Below, in pieces: positions 1 to 7,374 of a stretch of 7,750 bases of DNA. The first letter of the stretch is position 1, and each line of letters starts with the position of its first letter. The notes under the pieces were generated by a model, which saw nothing but the letters and a program-made list of their open reading frames with translations, was not told where the DNA came from and did not search any database. A program made the translations under genes and the position numbers. Location: the NCBI GenBank assembly GCA_023411445.1, contig JAEYOT010000483.1:1-7750 (forward strand), given 5' to 3'. This DNA comes from Pseudomonadota bacterium. Lineage in GTDB: Bacteria > Myxococcota_A > Polyangia > Polyangiales > Polyangiaceae.

Positions 1-476
1 CGCCGATCAACCCCGGCCTCAGCCCCGAGCTGCAGAACTCGATCACGGCGGGCGTGCAGGCGCTGCAGAACATCATTCCCCCGGGCCTGCAGATCCCCGG
101 CCTGTCGCTGCCCGGCACGCCCGCAGCCGCGACGCCCGCTGCGGACACCACGCCGCGCTTCCAAAGCTACCGCATCATGTCGCAGCAGCAGGTGCTGGAC
201 TCCGAGCTGAAGGAGGAGCTGGGCAAGCTGCTCGGCGATCCCGACAACTTCGACAACACCTTCGCGCGCTGCCCGCAAAACATCTTTTTGGCTGAGTTCG
301 GCCTGTCTTTCGCCGGCGCGCCCGGTGCTCCCGCGAACGACGTGCTCGTGTCTTTCTCGTGCAATCAGGTGGTGTCGCGCAGCTTCAGCTGGCCGCACCC
401 TGCGACCGGCATGAAAGCGGACACGGTCGGCGATCTCTCCGAGATCTTGGTGAAGGTGTTCCCGCAGGGGACCTGA
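1..476 (+). CDS. Unrecognised Pro/Ala-rich protein, 3' end only
   Basis: The reading frame is open from base 3 to the TGA at 474-476, giving about 157 residues with no convincing start, so the gene enters from outside the window; a GTG at 54 is simply an internal valine codon in the same frame. The visible part begins with a Pro/Gly/Leu-rich stretch and an Ala/Pro/Thr-rich linker. It then turns into a more ordinary, probably folded, C-terminal domain with two cysteines (codons at 270 and 360) that could pair or bind a metal. The second lies in a beta-strand-like segment, DVLVSFSCNQVV. I do not recognise the family. The low-complexity linker before a compact Cys-containing domain is common in exported or lipoproteins of myxobacteria, but the N-terminus that would show a signal peptide is missing. 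A strong hairpin follows 22 nt after the stop, so transcription may end there. Confidence 0.7.
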   Translation, partial: PINPGLSPELQNSITAGVQALQNIIPPGLQIPGLSLPGTPAAATPAADTTPRFQSYRIMSQQQVLDSELKEELGKLLGDPDNFDNTFARCPQNIFLAEFGLSFAGAPGAPANDVLVSFSCNQVVSRSFSWPHPATGMKADTVGDLSEILVKVFPQGT

Positions 477-498
477 GCGGCCCGCAGCTCGCGCGTAG

Positions 499-529
499 GG
501 CCCCGCCTGCGAGAGCACGAGGCGGGGCC
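499..529 (+). terminator. Hairpin after the first gene, possible transcription terminator
   Basis: A perfect 10-bp GC-rich stem pairs GGCCCCGCCT (499-508) with AGGCGGGGCC (520-529) around an 11-nt loop, starting 22 nt after the stop codon. The position fits a terminator or a 3'-end stabilising hairpin. No T-tract follows (the next bases are G/C-rich), so a classical factor-independent terminator is not shown. Confidence 0.4.
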
Positions 530-627
530 GGCGCCCGGGAAATCCTGCCGAGTCGCCATGGACCCACCCCAATCCCTCGTGGTGGCTCGCGCCGCGTGAT
601 CGCAGCGTTTGGGGTACTTAAATAGGT

Positions 628-654
628 GATCGACAAACCGATCGAGGTTTGATC
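628..654. promoter_or_regulatory. Inverted repeat upstream of the SNF2 helicase gene, possible operator
   Basis: CAAACC (634-639) and GGTTTG (646-651) form a 6-bp inverted repeat around the self-complementary centre GATCGA. Outer GAT (628-630) and ATC (652-654) extend the symmetry with a short bulge. It lies in a locally AT-richer patch just before the helicase's first possible start at 669. A dimeric repressor site or a 5'-UTR hairpin are both possible. I see no convincing -35/-10 pair, so promoter identity is not claimed. Confidence 0.25.
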
Positions 655-668
655 TAACTGCCAGCAGA

Positions 669-3005
669 TTGGACGGAGCTGCTGCAGTTTCAGAGGCAGG
701 GCGGACCGAGGTTGCTCGGTTCACCCCCTGCCTGCGCCTGTACACAGAACGGATGTGGGTGAGCTCCGGGGAGCCCTCCTTCGACGAAGGTACGGAGCAG
801 GACGTCCCGGTCATCAGCCTGTGCTTCGACTACGAGGGCGTACGGGTGCGGGCCGCCGATCGCCGCGAGCGCTTCTTCGTGGCCCGGCCCGCGGGCATGG
901 CCATGGTCGGGCGGGACCGAGCGGGCGAGGCGCGGGCGCAGTGCCTACTCGAGGGGTTCGGCGCCATCGAGCTCGGACAGTTCGAGGACGTGGCGGCGGA
1001 CCTGGATACGGACGCGGACTACATCGTTCAGCTGGACGGCAACGTCCATTCCTATTGCTCGTTCTCCGCCTACGCCCTCCCCCAGCTGCGCGCGCTCGGT
1101 TGGAACATCGAGGTCGATCCGAGCTACCCGTACCAGGTCGTGGAGACGGACGCGCCCTGGTACGCGTCCGTGGAGCCCGACGAAGAGCGCACCGATTGGT
1201 TCGCGCTCGAGCTCGGCATCCAAGTCGACGGCAAGCGCGTCAACATGCTCCCCGCCATGCTGGAGCTGCTCGACGGCTGCTCGGACGGTGAGACGCTCGA
1301 GGCGCTGCTCAAGCAACCCGCGCGCTTCCGCGTGGTGCCGGTCGGGCACAACAAGTACCTGCCCGTCCCGCCCGAGCGGCTGCGCTCACTGATGCAGGTG
1401 CTGCTGGAGATGTACCGGGGGGAGAAGCTGACCGACGGCTCGCTGCGCTTCCCGCGCTCTCGCAGCAGCAGCGTCGCCAAGCTGGATGAGGCCCTGGGTA
1501 GCTCCGCGAGGCTGCTCTGGTCCGGTATCACCAGCGTGGTCGAGCGGGCGCGCGAGCTGCACCAGCCGCCGCGACCCAAGCCGCTGCCGATCGGGCTACA
1601 GGCCACGCTGCGCCCCTATCAGGAGCAAGGCGTGCAGTGGCTCGGCCAGCTGATCGAGCACGAGGCCGGCGGTGTCCTGGCGGACGACATGGGCCTGGGG
1701 AAGACGCTGCAAACCATCGCGCACCTCACGCGCGAGCGCGAATCCGGCCGTCAAGATCGTCCCAACCTGGTGGTGATGCCGACCAGCCTGATCGGCAACT
1801 GGCAGCGCGAGCTCGCCAAGTTCTCGCCGTCGCTCAAGGTCTGCGTGCTGCACGGCCCCAAGCGCGATCAGCGCCGCGGCGAGGTGGCGGGGGCGGACGT
1901 GGTGCTCACTACTTACCCACTGCTCGTGCGCGACATCGAGTCGTTCGAGAACCAGAGCTTCCACCTGGTGGTGCTGGACGAGGCGCAAGCGATCAAGAAC
2001 CCGCGCAGCCTCGCCTCGCGCACGGTGAAGCGCCTCCAGGCCAAGCACCGCATGTGCTTGAGCGGCACCCCGGTGGAGAACAACCTGGAGGAGCTGTGGG
2101 CCCTGTTCGACTTCTTGATGCCCGGCTTCCTGGGCGACGCCGAGCGCTTCCGCAGCCACTTCCGCATCCCGATCGAGCGCGCCGGCAACCAGCAGCGCTT
2201 GGAGGCGCTGCGCGACGCCGTCTCGCCGTTCATCCTGCGGCGCATGAAAGAGACGGTCGCCAAGGATCTGCCGCCCAAGACCGAGATCGTGCGGCCCGTG
2301 GAGCTGGGTGACGATCAGCGCGAGCTGTACGAGAGCATCCGCGTGGCCGCCCACGGCGACGTGCGCCGCGCCATCCGCCAGAAGGGCGTGACCGCCTCCA
2401 CCATCGCCATCCTGGACGCGCTGATGAAGCTGCGACAGGTGTGCTGCGATCCCCGGCTGGTAACCGTGCCTTCCGCCCGCAAGGTGAAGACCTCGGCCAA
2501 GTACGAGCTGTTCTTCGAGCTGCTGACGCAGCAGCTCGCCCAGGGCCGCCGCGTGCTCGTGTTCTCCCAGTTCACGCGCATGTTGAACCTCCTGGCCGAG
2601 GGCCTGAAGGAGCGAAATATCGGCTTCGTGGACCTCACGGGCGCCACGCAGGACCGCCAGAAGCAGTGCGATCGCTTCGAGCGTGGAGAGGTGGACGTCT
2701 TCTTGATCAGCCTCAAGGCTGGCGGCACCGGCCTGAACCTGACCAGCGCCGACACGGTCATCCACTACGACCCGTGGTGGAACGGCGCGTCGCAAGCCCA
2801 AGCTACGGATCGCGCTTACCGCATCGGGCAGAAGCGCCCCGTCTTCGTCTACAACCTGATCGTGGCAGGCAGCGTGGAGGAGCGCATGCTGCGGCTGCAG
2901 CAGCGCAAGAGCCAGCTGGCAAGCTCGCTGCTCGGGCTCGCGGACGCGCCCACCGCCCTGTCCGAGTGCGATCTGGACGATCTGTTCGCGCCGCTGGCGG
3001 ACTGA
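669..3005 (+). CDS. SNF2/SWI2-family DNA-dependent ATPase (superfamily 2 helicase-like)
   Basis: This 778-residue protein is a cytoplasmic ATP-driven DNA translocase of the bacterial SNF2 group, which remodels protein-DNA complexes rather than unwinding DNA. Residues 1-300 are the family's pre-ATPase region. The N-terminal ATPase lobe starts at the Q-motif-like LRPYQEQG (314-321). It carries Walker A MGLGKT (341-346, Lys345), Walker B DEAQ (437-440) and motif III SGTP (465-468). The helicase C lobe has VLVFSQF (629-635), SLKAGGTGLNL (681-691) and motif VI with the arginine finger region RAYRIGQ (715-721). All ATPase motifs are intact. The frame is open back to 630, but the only usual start codon before the conserved region is TTG 669, which lacks a good Shine-Dalgarno sequence. 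ATG 753 and GTG 759 are alternatives but would cut into family-like sequence. Relatives often carry a SWIM zinc finger further upstream, which is absent here. The glycosyltransferase gene follows after 38 nt, probably on the same transcript. Confidence 0.93.
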   Translation: MDGAAAVSEAGRTEVARFTPCLRLYTERMWVSSGEPSFDEGTEQDVPVISLCFDYEGVRVRAADRRERFFVARPAGMAMVGRDRAGEARAQCLLEGFGAIELGQFEDVAADLDTDADYIVQLDGNVHSYCSFSAYALPQLRALGWNIEVDPSYPYQVVETDAPWYASVEPDEERTDWFALELGIQVDGKRVNMLPAMLELLDGCSDGETLEALLKQPARFRVVPVGHNKYLPVPPERLRSLMQVLLEMYRGEKLTDGSLRFPRSRSSSVAKLDEALGSSARLLWSGITSVVERARELHQPPRPKPLPIGLQATLRPYQEQGVQWLGQLIEHEAGGVLADDMGLGKTLQTIAHLTRERESGRQDRPNLVVMPTSLIGNWQRELAKFSPSLKVCVLHGPKRDQRRGEVAGADVVLTTYPLLVRDIESFENQSFHLVVLDEAQAIKNPRSLASRTVKRLQAKHRMCLSGTPVENNLEELWALFDFLMPGFLGDAERFRSHFRIPIERAGNQQRLEALRDAVSPFILRRMKETVAKDLPPKTEIVRPVELGDDQRELYESIRVAAHGDVRRAIRQKGVTASTIAILDALMKLRQVCCDPRLVTVPSARKVKTSAKYELFFELLTQQLAQGRRVLVFSQFTRMLNLLAEGLKERNIGFVDLTGATQDRQKQCDRFERGEVDVFLISLKAGGTGLNLTSADTVIHYDPWWNGASQAQATDRAYRIGQKRPVFVYNLIVAGSVEERMLRLQQRKSQLASSLLGLADAPTALSECDLDDLFAPLAD

Positions 3006-3043
3006 AGATGACGTGAACGCGCGCCGGCGCTAGCGTCCCCGCC

Positions 3044-3760
3044 GTGTCGCGCCCCCTCGTCGTGATCCCGACCTTCAACGAGGCGCACACCATCGCCGCT
3101 CTGGTCGCGAGCATCCACGACGCTTTGCCCCTAGCCCACGTGCTCGTGGTCGACGACGCCTCCGCAGACGGGACCGGCCAGCTCGTGGATCGGCTAGCTG
3201 CCAGCTCGAGCGAGCTGCACGCGCTGCACCGGCCCAAGAAGCTGGGCTTGGGCAGCGCTTACGTGGAGGGCTTTCGCTGGGGCCTGGCGCGCGGCTTCGA
3301 CCGCTTCATCGAGATGGATGCGGATTTCTCACACGATCCGGCGTACCTGCCTCGCTTCATGAGCGAGCTCGACGCCGGAGCGGACCTCGTGGTGGGGTCA
3401 CGCAACGTCCCGGGCGGCGCGGTCGAGGGTTGGGGGGCGCTCCGGCACGCCATCTCCAAGGGGGGCTCCCTCTACGCCCGGCTGATCCTCAGGGCCAATG
3501 TGAGGGATCTGACGACTGGCTACAAGGCTTACTCACGTCGCGCGGTCGAGCGCCTGCTGAGCGGCGAGCTGCGCTCGAACGGCTACGCCTTTCAAATCGA
3601 GACGACGTACCGCCTGCTCCAGGCAGGGCTCCGCGTGGTGGAGCTGCCCATCGTCTTCGTAGATCGCCGCGCCGGCCAGTCGAAGATGACACGTCACGAG
3701 ATCGTGGAAGCCGTGATCGCGGTCTGGACGCTGCGTGCCCCCGGCCGGCTGAAGCCTTAG
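3044..3760 (+). CDS. Family-2 glycosyltransferase, polyprenyl-phosphate mannose synthase (DPM1) type
   Basis: This 238-residue enzyme of the dolichyl-phosphate mannose synthase family is predicted to move a sugar, typically mannose from GDP-mannose, onto a polyprenyl phosphate at the cytoplasmic membrane face. The lipid-linked sugar would then serve glycosylation outside. The GT-A fold is clear: VVIPTFNEA (6-14) opens the nucleotide-binding half, VVDDASADGT (35-44) carries the first aspartates, and the metal-binding DXD is Asp92-Ala-Asp94 in EMDADFSHDP. GSRNVPGG, DLTTGYKAYSRRA, GYAFQIE and the late DRRAGQSKM are all signature stretches of this group. There is no C-terminal membrane segment, so it is a soluble, single-domain form of normal length. 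The start is GTG 3044, chosen because the family N-terminus follows at once; its ribosome site is weak. The exact sugar and lipid cannot be read from sequence. Its TAG stop overlaps the stop codon of the ferredoxin gene on the other strand. Confidence 0.9.
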   Translation: MSRPLVVIPTFNEAHTIAALVASIHDALPLAHVLVVDDASADGTGQLVDRLAASSSELHALHRPKKLGLGSAYVEGFRWGLARGFDRFIEMDADFSHDPAYLPRFMSELDAGADLVVGSRNVPGGAVEGWGALRHAISKGGSLYARLILRANVRDLTTGYKAYSRRAVERLLSGELRSNGYAFQIETTYRLLQAGLRVVELPIVFVDRRAGQSKMTRHEIVEAVIAVWTLRAPGRLKP

Positions 3761-3778
3761 CCCTGCTGCTTCTTCAGC
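3748..3778. other. Hairpin spanning the convergent gene ends
   Basis: GCTGAAG (3748-3754) pairs with CTTCAGC (3772-3778) around a 17-nt loop that contains both overlapping stop codons. On the + strand a short pyrimidine-rich stretch (TCTTT, 3779-3783) follows. It could help end transcription of the glycosyltransferase operon, but the stem is short and the loop large, and on the - strand no T-run follows. Confidence 0.2.
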
Positions 3779-4113
3779 TCTTTGGGCTCAATGAAGTCGC
3801 TCGGTGCGAGCACCAGCCGCTCCACGCGAGTGCCCGCTTCCAGGGCGTCCACGATCTCCGGTAGATCCGCCTGCGTCACGCGTCCGTAGAAGTAGTTGTC
3901 CGGCTCCACGGCGATGCAGGGGCCGACCCAGCAGGTGTCCAGGCAGCTGGAGGTGCAGGCGCGCACCTCGGTCTGCGCCAAGCCACGCTGCTTGAGCAGC
4001 TCCTTCAGCTGCGCGTGGAGCTCCACGGCGCCGCGAGCCGCGCAGGAACCCTTGGGCGTGCCGTCAGGGCGGCGATTCACGCACACGAACAGGTAGCGCT
4101 TTCTCTGGGCCAT
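3757..4113 (-). CDS. Thioredoxin-like [2Fe-2S] ferredoxin
   Basis: This 118-residue cytoplasmic electron carrier is built on a thioredoxin-like fold and belongs to the group of Aquifex Fd4, Shethna-type ferredoxins and the NuoE C-terminal half. The likely cluster ligands are Cys11, Cys24, Cys57 and Cys61. Their spacing (13, 33 and 4 residues apart) is the same as the known Fd4 ligands Cys9, Cys22, Cys55 and Cys59. Further cysteines at 53 and 66 are extra. VRACTSSCLDTCWVGPC followed by a Val-Glu-Pro-Asp and YGRV segment is typical of the family, and the length is normal for a stand-alone member. The ATG start is backed by GGGAG six bases upstream. It is the last gene of the leftward cluster, 53 nt after bioA, and its TAA overlaps the opposing TAG at 3757-3760. 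The redox partner is unknown; supply of electrons to an iron-sulphur enzyme is an inference. Confidence 0.92.
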   Translation of the reverse strand: MAQRKRYLFVCVNRRPDGTPKGSCAARGAVELHAQLKELLKQRGLAQTEVRACTSSCLDTCWVGPCIAVEPDNYFYGRVTQADLPEIVDALEAGTRVERLVLAPSDFIEPKELKKQQG

Positions 4114-4119
4114 GAGGGG

Positions 4120-4124
4120 CTCCC
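4120..4124 (-). promoter_or_regulatory. Ribosome binding site of the ferredoxin gene
   Basis: On the minus strand GGGAG sits six bases before the ATG at 4113-4111. It supports this start and gives the gene its own translation signal within the 53-nt gap after bioA. Confidence 0.6.
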
Positions 4125-4166
4125 GAGTAGTAGCACGCGCCGCGCGCAGAGCCCCGCCCGCGCCGT

Positions 4167-5453
4167 TCAGGTGGCCCGCACGGACTCTTCGACGATGCCG
4201 AGCAGCTCGTCCAGGTCCTGATCGGGGATGTTCAGCGAGGGCGTGATGTAGACGGTGTTGCCGAGGGGGCGCAGGTAGGCGCCGCGACGGAGCGCCTCAT
4301 CGTAGACACGCCAGCCCCGCTGCTCGAGGTAACCGCGACCGCCCGCGAGCTCCAGCGCGCCGATCATGCCCAAGCTGCGCGTCTCCACCACGCCCGGCAG
4401 GGACGCGAAGCTTTCGAAGGCGCGCTGGATGCGCGCCGCCTTGACCTGCGCCAGCTCGAGCACCCGCTCCTCCTCGTAAACGCGCAGCACCTCCCGCGCC
4501 ACGGCTGCACCGAGCGGGTTTCCGCAGAAGGTGTGGCCGTAGAAGAACGTGCGCTCGGCTTCACCGAGGAAGCCAGCGTAGACGCGCTCGCTCACCAGCG
4601 TCGCCGCCATCGGCAGCATGCCGCCGGTAAAGCCCTTGGCCGTGCACAGGATGTCCGGCGCCACGCCCGCGTGGTCGCTGGCCCAAAACGGACCGCTGCG
4701 ACCGTACCCGCTGAACACCTCGTCGCAGATGAGCAGCACGTCGTGCTCGCGCGTCGCCTCGCGCAGCGCCCGCAAGAACTCCGGCGCGTAGAAGCGCATG
4801 CCCACCGCGCCCTGCACGACGGGCTCGACGATGACGGCAGCCAGCTCGTCCGCGTTCTCCCGCAGCAGCCGGCCGAGCACCTCGAACGCCTGGGCGTAGC
4901 CTGCCGCGCCGGGCGGCACCCGCAGGCAGTCGATCAAGACTCCGCCGAAGGGACGGCGAAACACCTCGATGCCGGACACGGCCGCCGCGGCCATGGTGTC
5001 GCCGTGGTAGGCGCCATCCAGCGCGAGGAACCGGGTGCGCCGCGGTCGCCCATTTTGCGCCCAATACTGCAGCGCCAGGCGCAGCGACACCTCCACGGCG
5101 GTCGAGCCGTCGTCGCTGTAAAAGACTCGTGACAAACCAGGCGGAGCGACCGCGCACAGCTCGGCAGCCAGCGCGGCGGACGGCTCGTGCACGATGCCGG
5201 CTAGAGCCACGTGGCACATCTGCTGGGCTTGCGCCGTGAGCGCGCGCACCAGCCGTGGGTGCTGGTGACCCAGCGCGCAGCAGTACCAAGACGCGTTGGC
5301 GTCGATGTAGGAGCGCCCATCCACGTCGAACAGCCGAGAGCCGCGCGCTCCGGACAGGACCAACGGCTCCTTCTGGGGCCAGTCCTGCATCTGCGTGTAC
5401 GGATGCCAAACGTGGGCGCGATCCAGCGCCAAGATGGTGTCACGCGAGCTCAA
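4167..5453 (-). CDS. bioA: Adenosylmethionine-8-amino-7-oxononanoate aminotransferase (DAPA synthase)
   Basis: This 428-residue PLP enzyme of biotin synthesis converts 8-amino-7-oxononanoate (KAPA) to 7,8-diaminononanoate (DAPA) in the cytoplasm, usually with S-adenosylmethionine as amino donor. BioA rather than another class-III aminotransferase is indicated by WHPYTQM (16-22), whose Tyr matches the E. coli active-site Tyr17, and by AYHGDTM (148-154). The PLP aspartate is Asp244 in DEVFSGYGRSG and the Schiff-base lysine is Lys273 in TAKGFTGG. GHTFCGNPLGAA follows, and Arg395 in LRPLG matches E. coli Arg391. Length is normal. The start is TTG at 5453, overlapping the kinase stop as TTGA, with GAGGAG eight bases upstream. 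This makes the rare start codon convincing and implies translational coupling to the kinase gene. No other biotin gene is in view. Whether the amino donor is SAM or lysine cannot be decided by eye. Confidence 0.95.
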   Translation of the reverse strand: MSSRDTILALDRAHVWHPYTQMQDWPQKEPLVLSGARGSRLFDVDGRSYIDANASWYCCALGHQHPRLVRALTAQAQQMCHVALAGIVHEPSAALAAELCAVAPPGLSRVFYSDDGSTAVEVSLRLALQYWAQNGRPRRTRFLALDGAYHGDTMAAAAVSGIEVFRRPFGGVLIDCLRVPPGAAGYAQAFEVLGRLLRENADELAAVIVEPVVQGAVGMRFYAPEFLRALREATREHDVLLICDEVFSGYGRSGPFWASDHAGVAPDILCTAKGFTGGMLPMAATLVSERVYAGFLGEAERTFFYGHTFCGNPLGAAVAREVLRVYEEERVLELAQVKAARIQRAFESFASLPGVVETRSLGMIGALELAGGRGYLEQRGWRVYDEALRRGAYLRPLGNTVYITPSLNIPDQDLDELLGIVEESVRAT

Positions 5454-6973
5454 GCAGACTTCTCCTCTCGAACGACCACGGTCGGTGGCGGCGGGCTCGG
5501 CAGGTCCTCAGGCGGTCCGAGCGGTAGCAGGAGCGTCACGGTGGTGCCGTGGCCCTCGGCGCTATCTAGCTGGATCTCGCCGCCGTGGGCTTCCACGATA
5601 CGATGCACGATCGGCAGGCCCAGACCCGTACCGCTCGGGCGCGTCGTGAAGAACGGATGCAGCGCGCGCTCGCGCACGCCTTGCTCCATGCCCTGCCCGG
5701 AGTCCGAGATTTCGATCCGCACCGCGGGCTCGCCGCGCAGCTGGCCACGCTGCACGACGATCTGCACCGTGCCGCCCGTCTTCATCGCCTGGCAGGCATT
5801 CTCCACCAAGTTGTCGAACACCAGGCGAAACAGGCTGGGATCGACCCACACGGTCTGCAGCGCCGGGTCGTCGTCCATTTGCACGTGGATCTGGTGACCA
5901 TCTAGCATGGCGGACGAGCGCGAGCGGTTGGCGAGCTCCAGCAGCGAAACGGGCGAGCGCTTGACGCTGACCGGGCGAGCAAAACGCAGCAAATCCGTGA
6001 CCAAGCGGTTCAGCCGTGCCGCTTCCTCGTCCACGATGCCGAGCAGCATGGTACGATCTTCGTCTCTGACGGCGCTGCGGCGTAGCCCGGCCACTGCGTT
6101 GACGATCACGGCGAGCGGGTTTCTCACCTCGTGCGCGATAGCGGCCGCCAGCTCGCCCACCGCGGCCATCTGCTTCTTGGTGACCAGCTCGTTCTGGACC
6201 AAGCGCAGCTCGGCGTAGGAGTGACGCAGCTCTTCGCTCTTCTCTTGCAGGCTGCGGGCGGCTTGCTCCAGCTCGTCCTTACCGACGCGGTAGCGCAAGA
6301 GCAGGGTGCCCGCCACGCCAAAGGCATAGAGCAAGAAGGCGTGAGGCAAGAGCGGCACGGCGTTGTCGATCACGCCGAGCGCTAGGGCGCCATCGTTGCC
6401 CACGGCCGGCAGGATGCACACGATGCCGATGATGGCTGAGCCGACCTCGCGCTGCCCATCGCGGTAGGCCGACGCCAGCACGGCCGCGGCGACCGCGGTC
6501 TCCAGCGATCCGACGACGTAGAAGCTCTTGCCGAGCCAGGTCGCCTCGTTCGTCATGTGGACGACCTTCTGCCCGAACAGGTAGGCGTCGAACAGCTGAG
6601 GCGGCTCACCGCGCCACCAGGCGCCGCTCCACAGCGCAACCAGGTACGCGCCGGCTACCACGTACAGCCAGCCAGCGCGCGACTGCGCCGTCGATGAACG
6701 CACGAAGCACAGCGAAAAATGCAGGTTGAACGCCGCGGCCAAGATCATGCCGGAGTGCGTGATTTGGTCGGCCAAGAGGCGGGCCTGCAGCTCCGTTTGC
6801 GCGTAGTCCGAGGCGACGCCGGCGGTCGACAGCGACAGCGACAGGCACAGCAAGCTGAAGATGAAGTACTCGAGCTCGCGCCGGCCCCAGAAGTAGGCCA
6901 GCATGAAGAACACCGACAGCCCCAGCTGAGCTGCTGCCCACGCCGTGAGGAGGCCGGACAGGTAGTCGGCCAT
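5450..6973 (-). CDS. Membrane-bound sensor histidine kinase with an N-terminal multi-pass sensor region
   Basis: This 507-residue orphan two-component sensor has an N-terminal half (about 1-228) with roughly seven hydrophobic segments, near 7-28, 36-55, 72-91, 101-119, 150-170, 178-200 and 208-227. That makes an integral membrane sensor with no large outside loop. A coiled-coil linker (about 232-268, rich in Glu/Leu/Arg) leads to the dimerisation domain, with the phosphoacceptor His281 in IAHEVRNPL. The ATPase domain has N-box Asn392 (ENACQAM), G1 DSGQG (424-428), FFTT (441-444) and G2 GTGLGL (448-453), so it looks catalytically complete. The H-box style resembles NtrB/ZraS-type kinases that partner sigma-54 activators. 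The tail after residue 485 is Pro-rich and carries the bioA ribosome site. The ATG start shares TGATG with the lipoprotein stop. No response regulator is adjacent. The signal is unknown. Confidence 0.93.
   Translation of the reverse strand: MADYLSGLLTAWAAAQLGLSVFFMLAYFWGRRELEYFIFSLLCLSLSLSTAGVASDYAQTELQARLLADQITHSGMILAAAFNLHFSLCFVRSSTAQSRAGWLYVVAGAYLVALWSGAWWRGEPPQLFDAYLFGQKVVHMTNEATWLGKSFYVVGSLETAVAAAVLASAYRDGQREVGSAIIGIVCILPAVGNDGALALGVIDNAVPLLPHAFLLYAFGVAGTLLLRYRVGKDELEQAARSLQEKSEELRHSYAELRLVQNELVTKKQMAAVGELAAAIAHEVRNPLAVIVNAVAGLRRSAVRDEDRTMLLGIVDEEAARLNRLVTDLLRFARPVSVKRSPVSLLELANRSRSSAMLDGHQIHVQMDDDPALQTVWVDPSLFRLVFDNLVENACQAMKTGGTVQIVVQRGQLRGEPAVRIEISDSGQGMEQGVRERALHPFFTTRPSGTGLGLPIVHRIVEAHGGEIQLDSAEGHGTTVTLLLPLGPPEDLPSPPPPTVVVREEKSA
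5462..5467 (-). promoter_or_regulatory. Strong ribosome binding site of bioA inside the kinase gene
   Basis: On the minus strand GAGGAG lies eight bases before the TTG at 5453-5451. It falls within the kinase codons for its last residues (EEKSA). It decides the bioA start and explains how a TTG codon can be used efficiently. Confidence 0.75.
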
Positions 6974-7374
6974 CAGCGCGCCGCCGACGTCGCGCGCGAG
7001 AGCTCTCGATTCACGGTGACCTCACAGCTGAGCGCCGGCGCGCCGACATGCAGGCTGAAGTCACCGCTGTCCAGCTCCGGCACGACCACGCGCCCGCTCA
7101 CCGGGCTCTTCCCGCGGTACACGGTGCGCTTACGCTGATCGAGCACGTACACTTCGACCTCACCGCTGCCCTCACCCGCCAGCTCGAACACCACCGGCTC
7201 CTCGCCGTACACGGTGCTGGGCTGAGCGGCGCAGGCGGTGACGCGGGCAGCGGGAGGGGGCGGTGCGCTGGGCGCAGCGACCGGCGCCGGCTGCGCTCTG
7301 GGTGGCGGCTCAGGCCGCGCCGAGCACGAGCCGAGGGCGAGCGCGGAGCAGAGCCAGAATCCGAAGCGGTACAC
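6973..7374 (-). CDS. Small predicted lipoprotein with Pro-rich linker and beta-type domain
   Basis: This 133-residue exported protein has a hydrophobic signal segment (3-14) ending in the lipobox LGSC, so Cys17 would become the lipidated first residue. Ser18 at the next position favours outer-membrane sorting by the E. coli rule, which may not hold in this organism. A Pro/Ala-rich spacer (21-43) leads to a compact domain (about 45-123) of alternating hydrophobic residues, probably a small beta-sandwich. Cys48 and Cys117 at its two ends could form a disulphide. I do not recognise the family. The start is GTG 7374, chosen because the signal peptide begins right there; it lacks a clear Shine-Dalgarno sequence. 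The TGA stop overlaps the kinase ATG (TGATG, 6975-6971), so the two are probably coupled, which suggests an accessory or signal-sensing role for the kinase (inference). It is the first gene of the leftward cluster. Confidence 0.8.
   Translation of the reverse strand: MYRFGFWLCSALALGSCSARPEPPPRAQPAPVAAPSAPPPPAARVTACAAQPSTVYGEEPVVFELAGEGSGEVEVYVLDQRKRTVYRGKSPVSGRVVVPELDSGDFSLHVGAPALSCEVTVNRELSRATSAAR

Noticed and set aside
499..529. A classical rho-independent terminator
   Set aside because: The stem is excellent, but no T-tract follows, so only a hairpin is claimed with limited confidence.
365..814. A minus-strand open frame bridging the first gene, the intergenic gap and the helicase start
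   Set aside because: Composition is Arg/Ser/Thr-rich, with no domain, no ribosome site and no continuity of any family. It is a by-product of high GC.
1596..2801. A 401-codon open frame on the minus strand opposite the SNF2 gene
   Set aside because: Its translation is rich in His, Gln, Ala, Val and Leu with no motif, as expected from the antisense of a high-GC gene. The plus-strand frame has all SNF2 motifs.
4114..4166. A promoter or terminator between bioA and the ferredoxin gene
   Set aside because: Only a GGGAG ribosome site is convincing. The rest is GC-rich sequence with no clear promoter boxes and no strong stem plus T-run.
4561..5409. A 282-codon minus-strand open frame inside bioA
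   Set aside because: It is an Arg/Ala/Gly-rich shifted frame of bioA with no motif; the bioA frame is intact and full-length.
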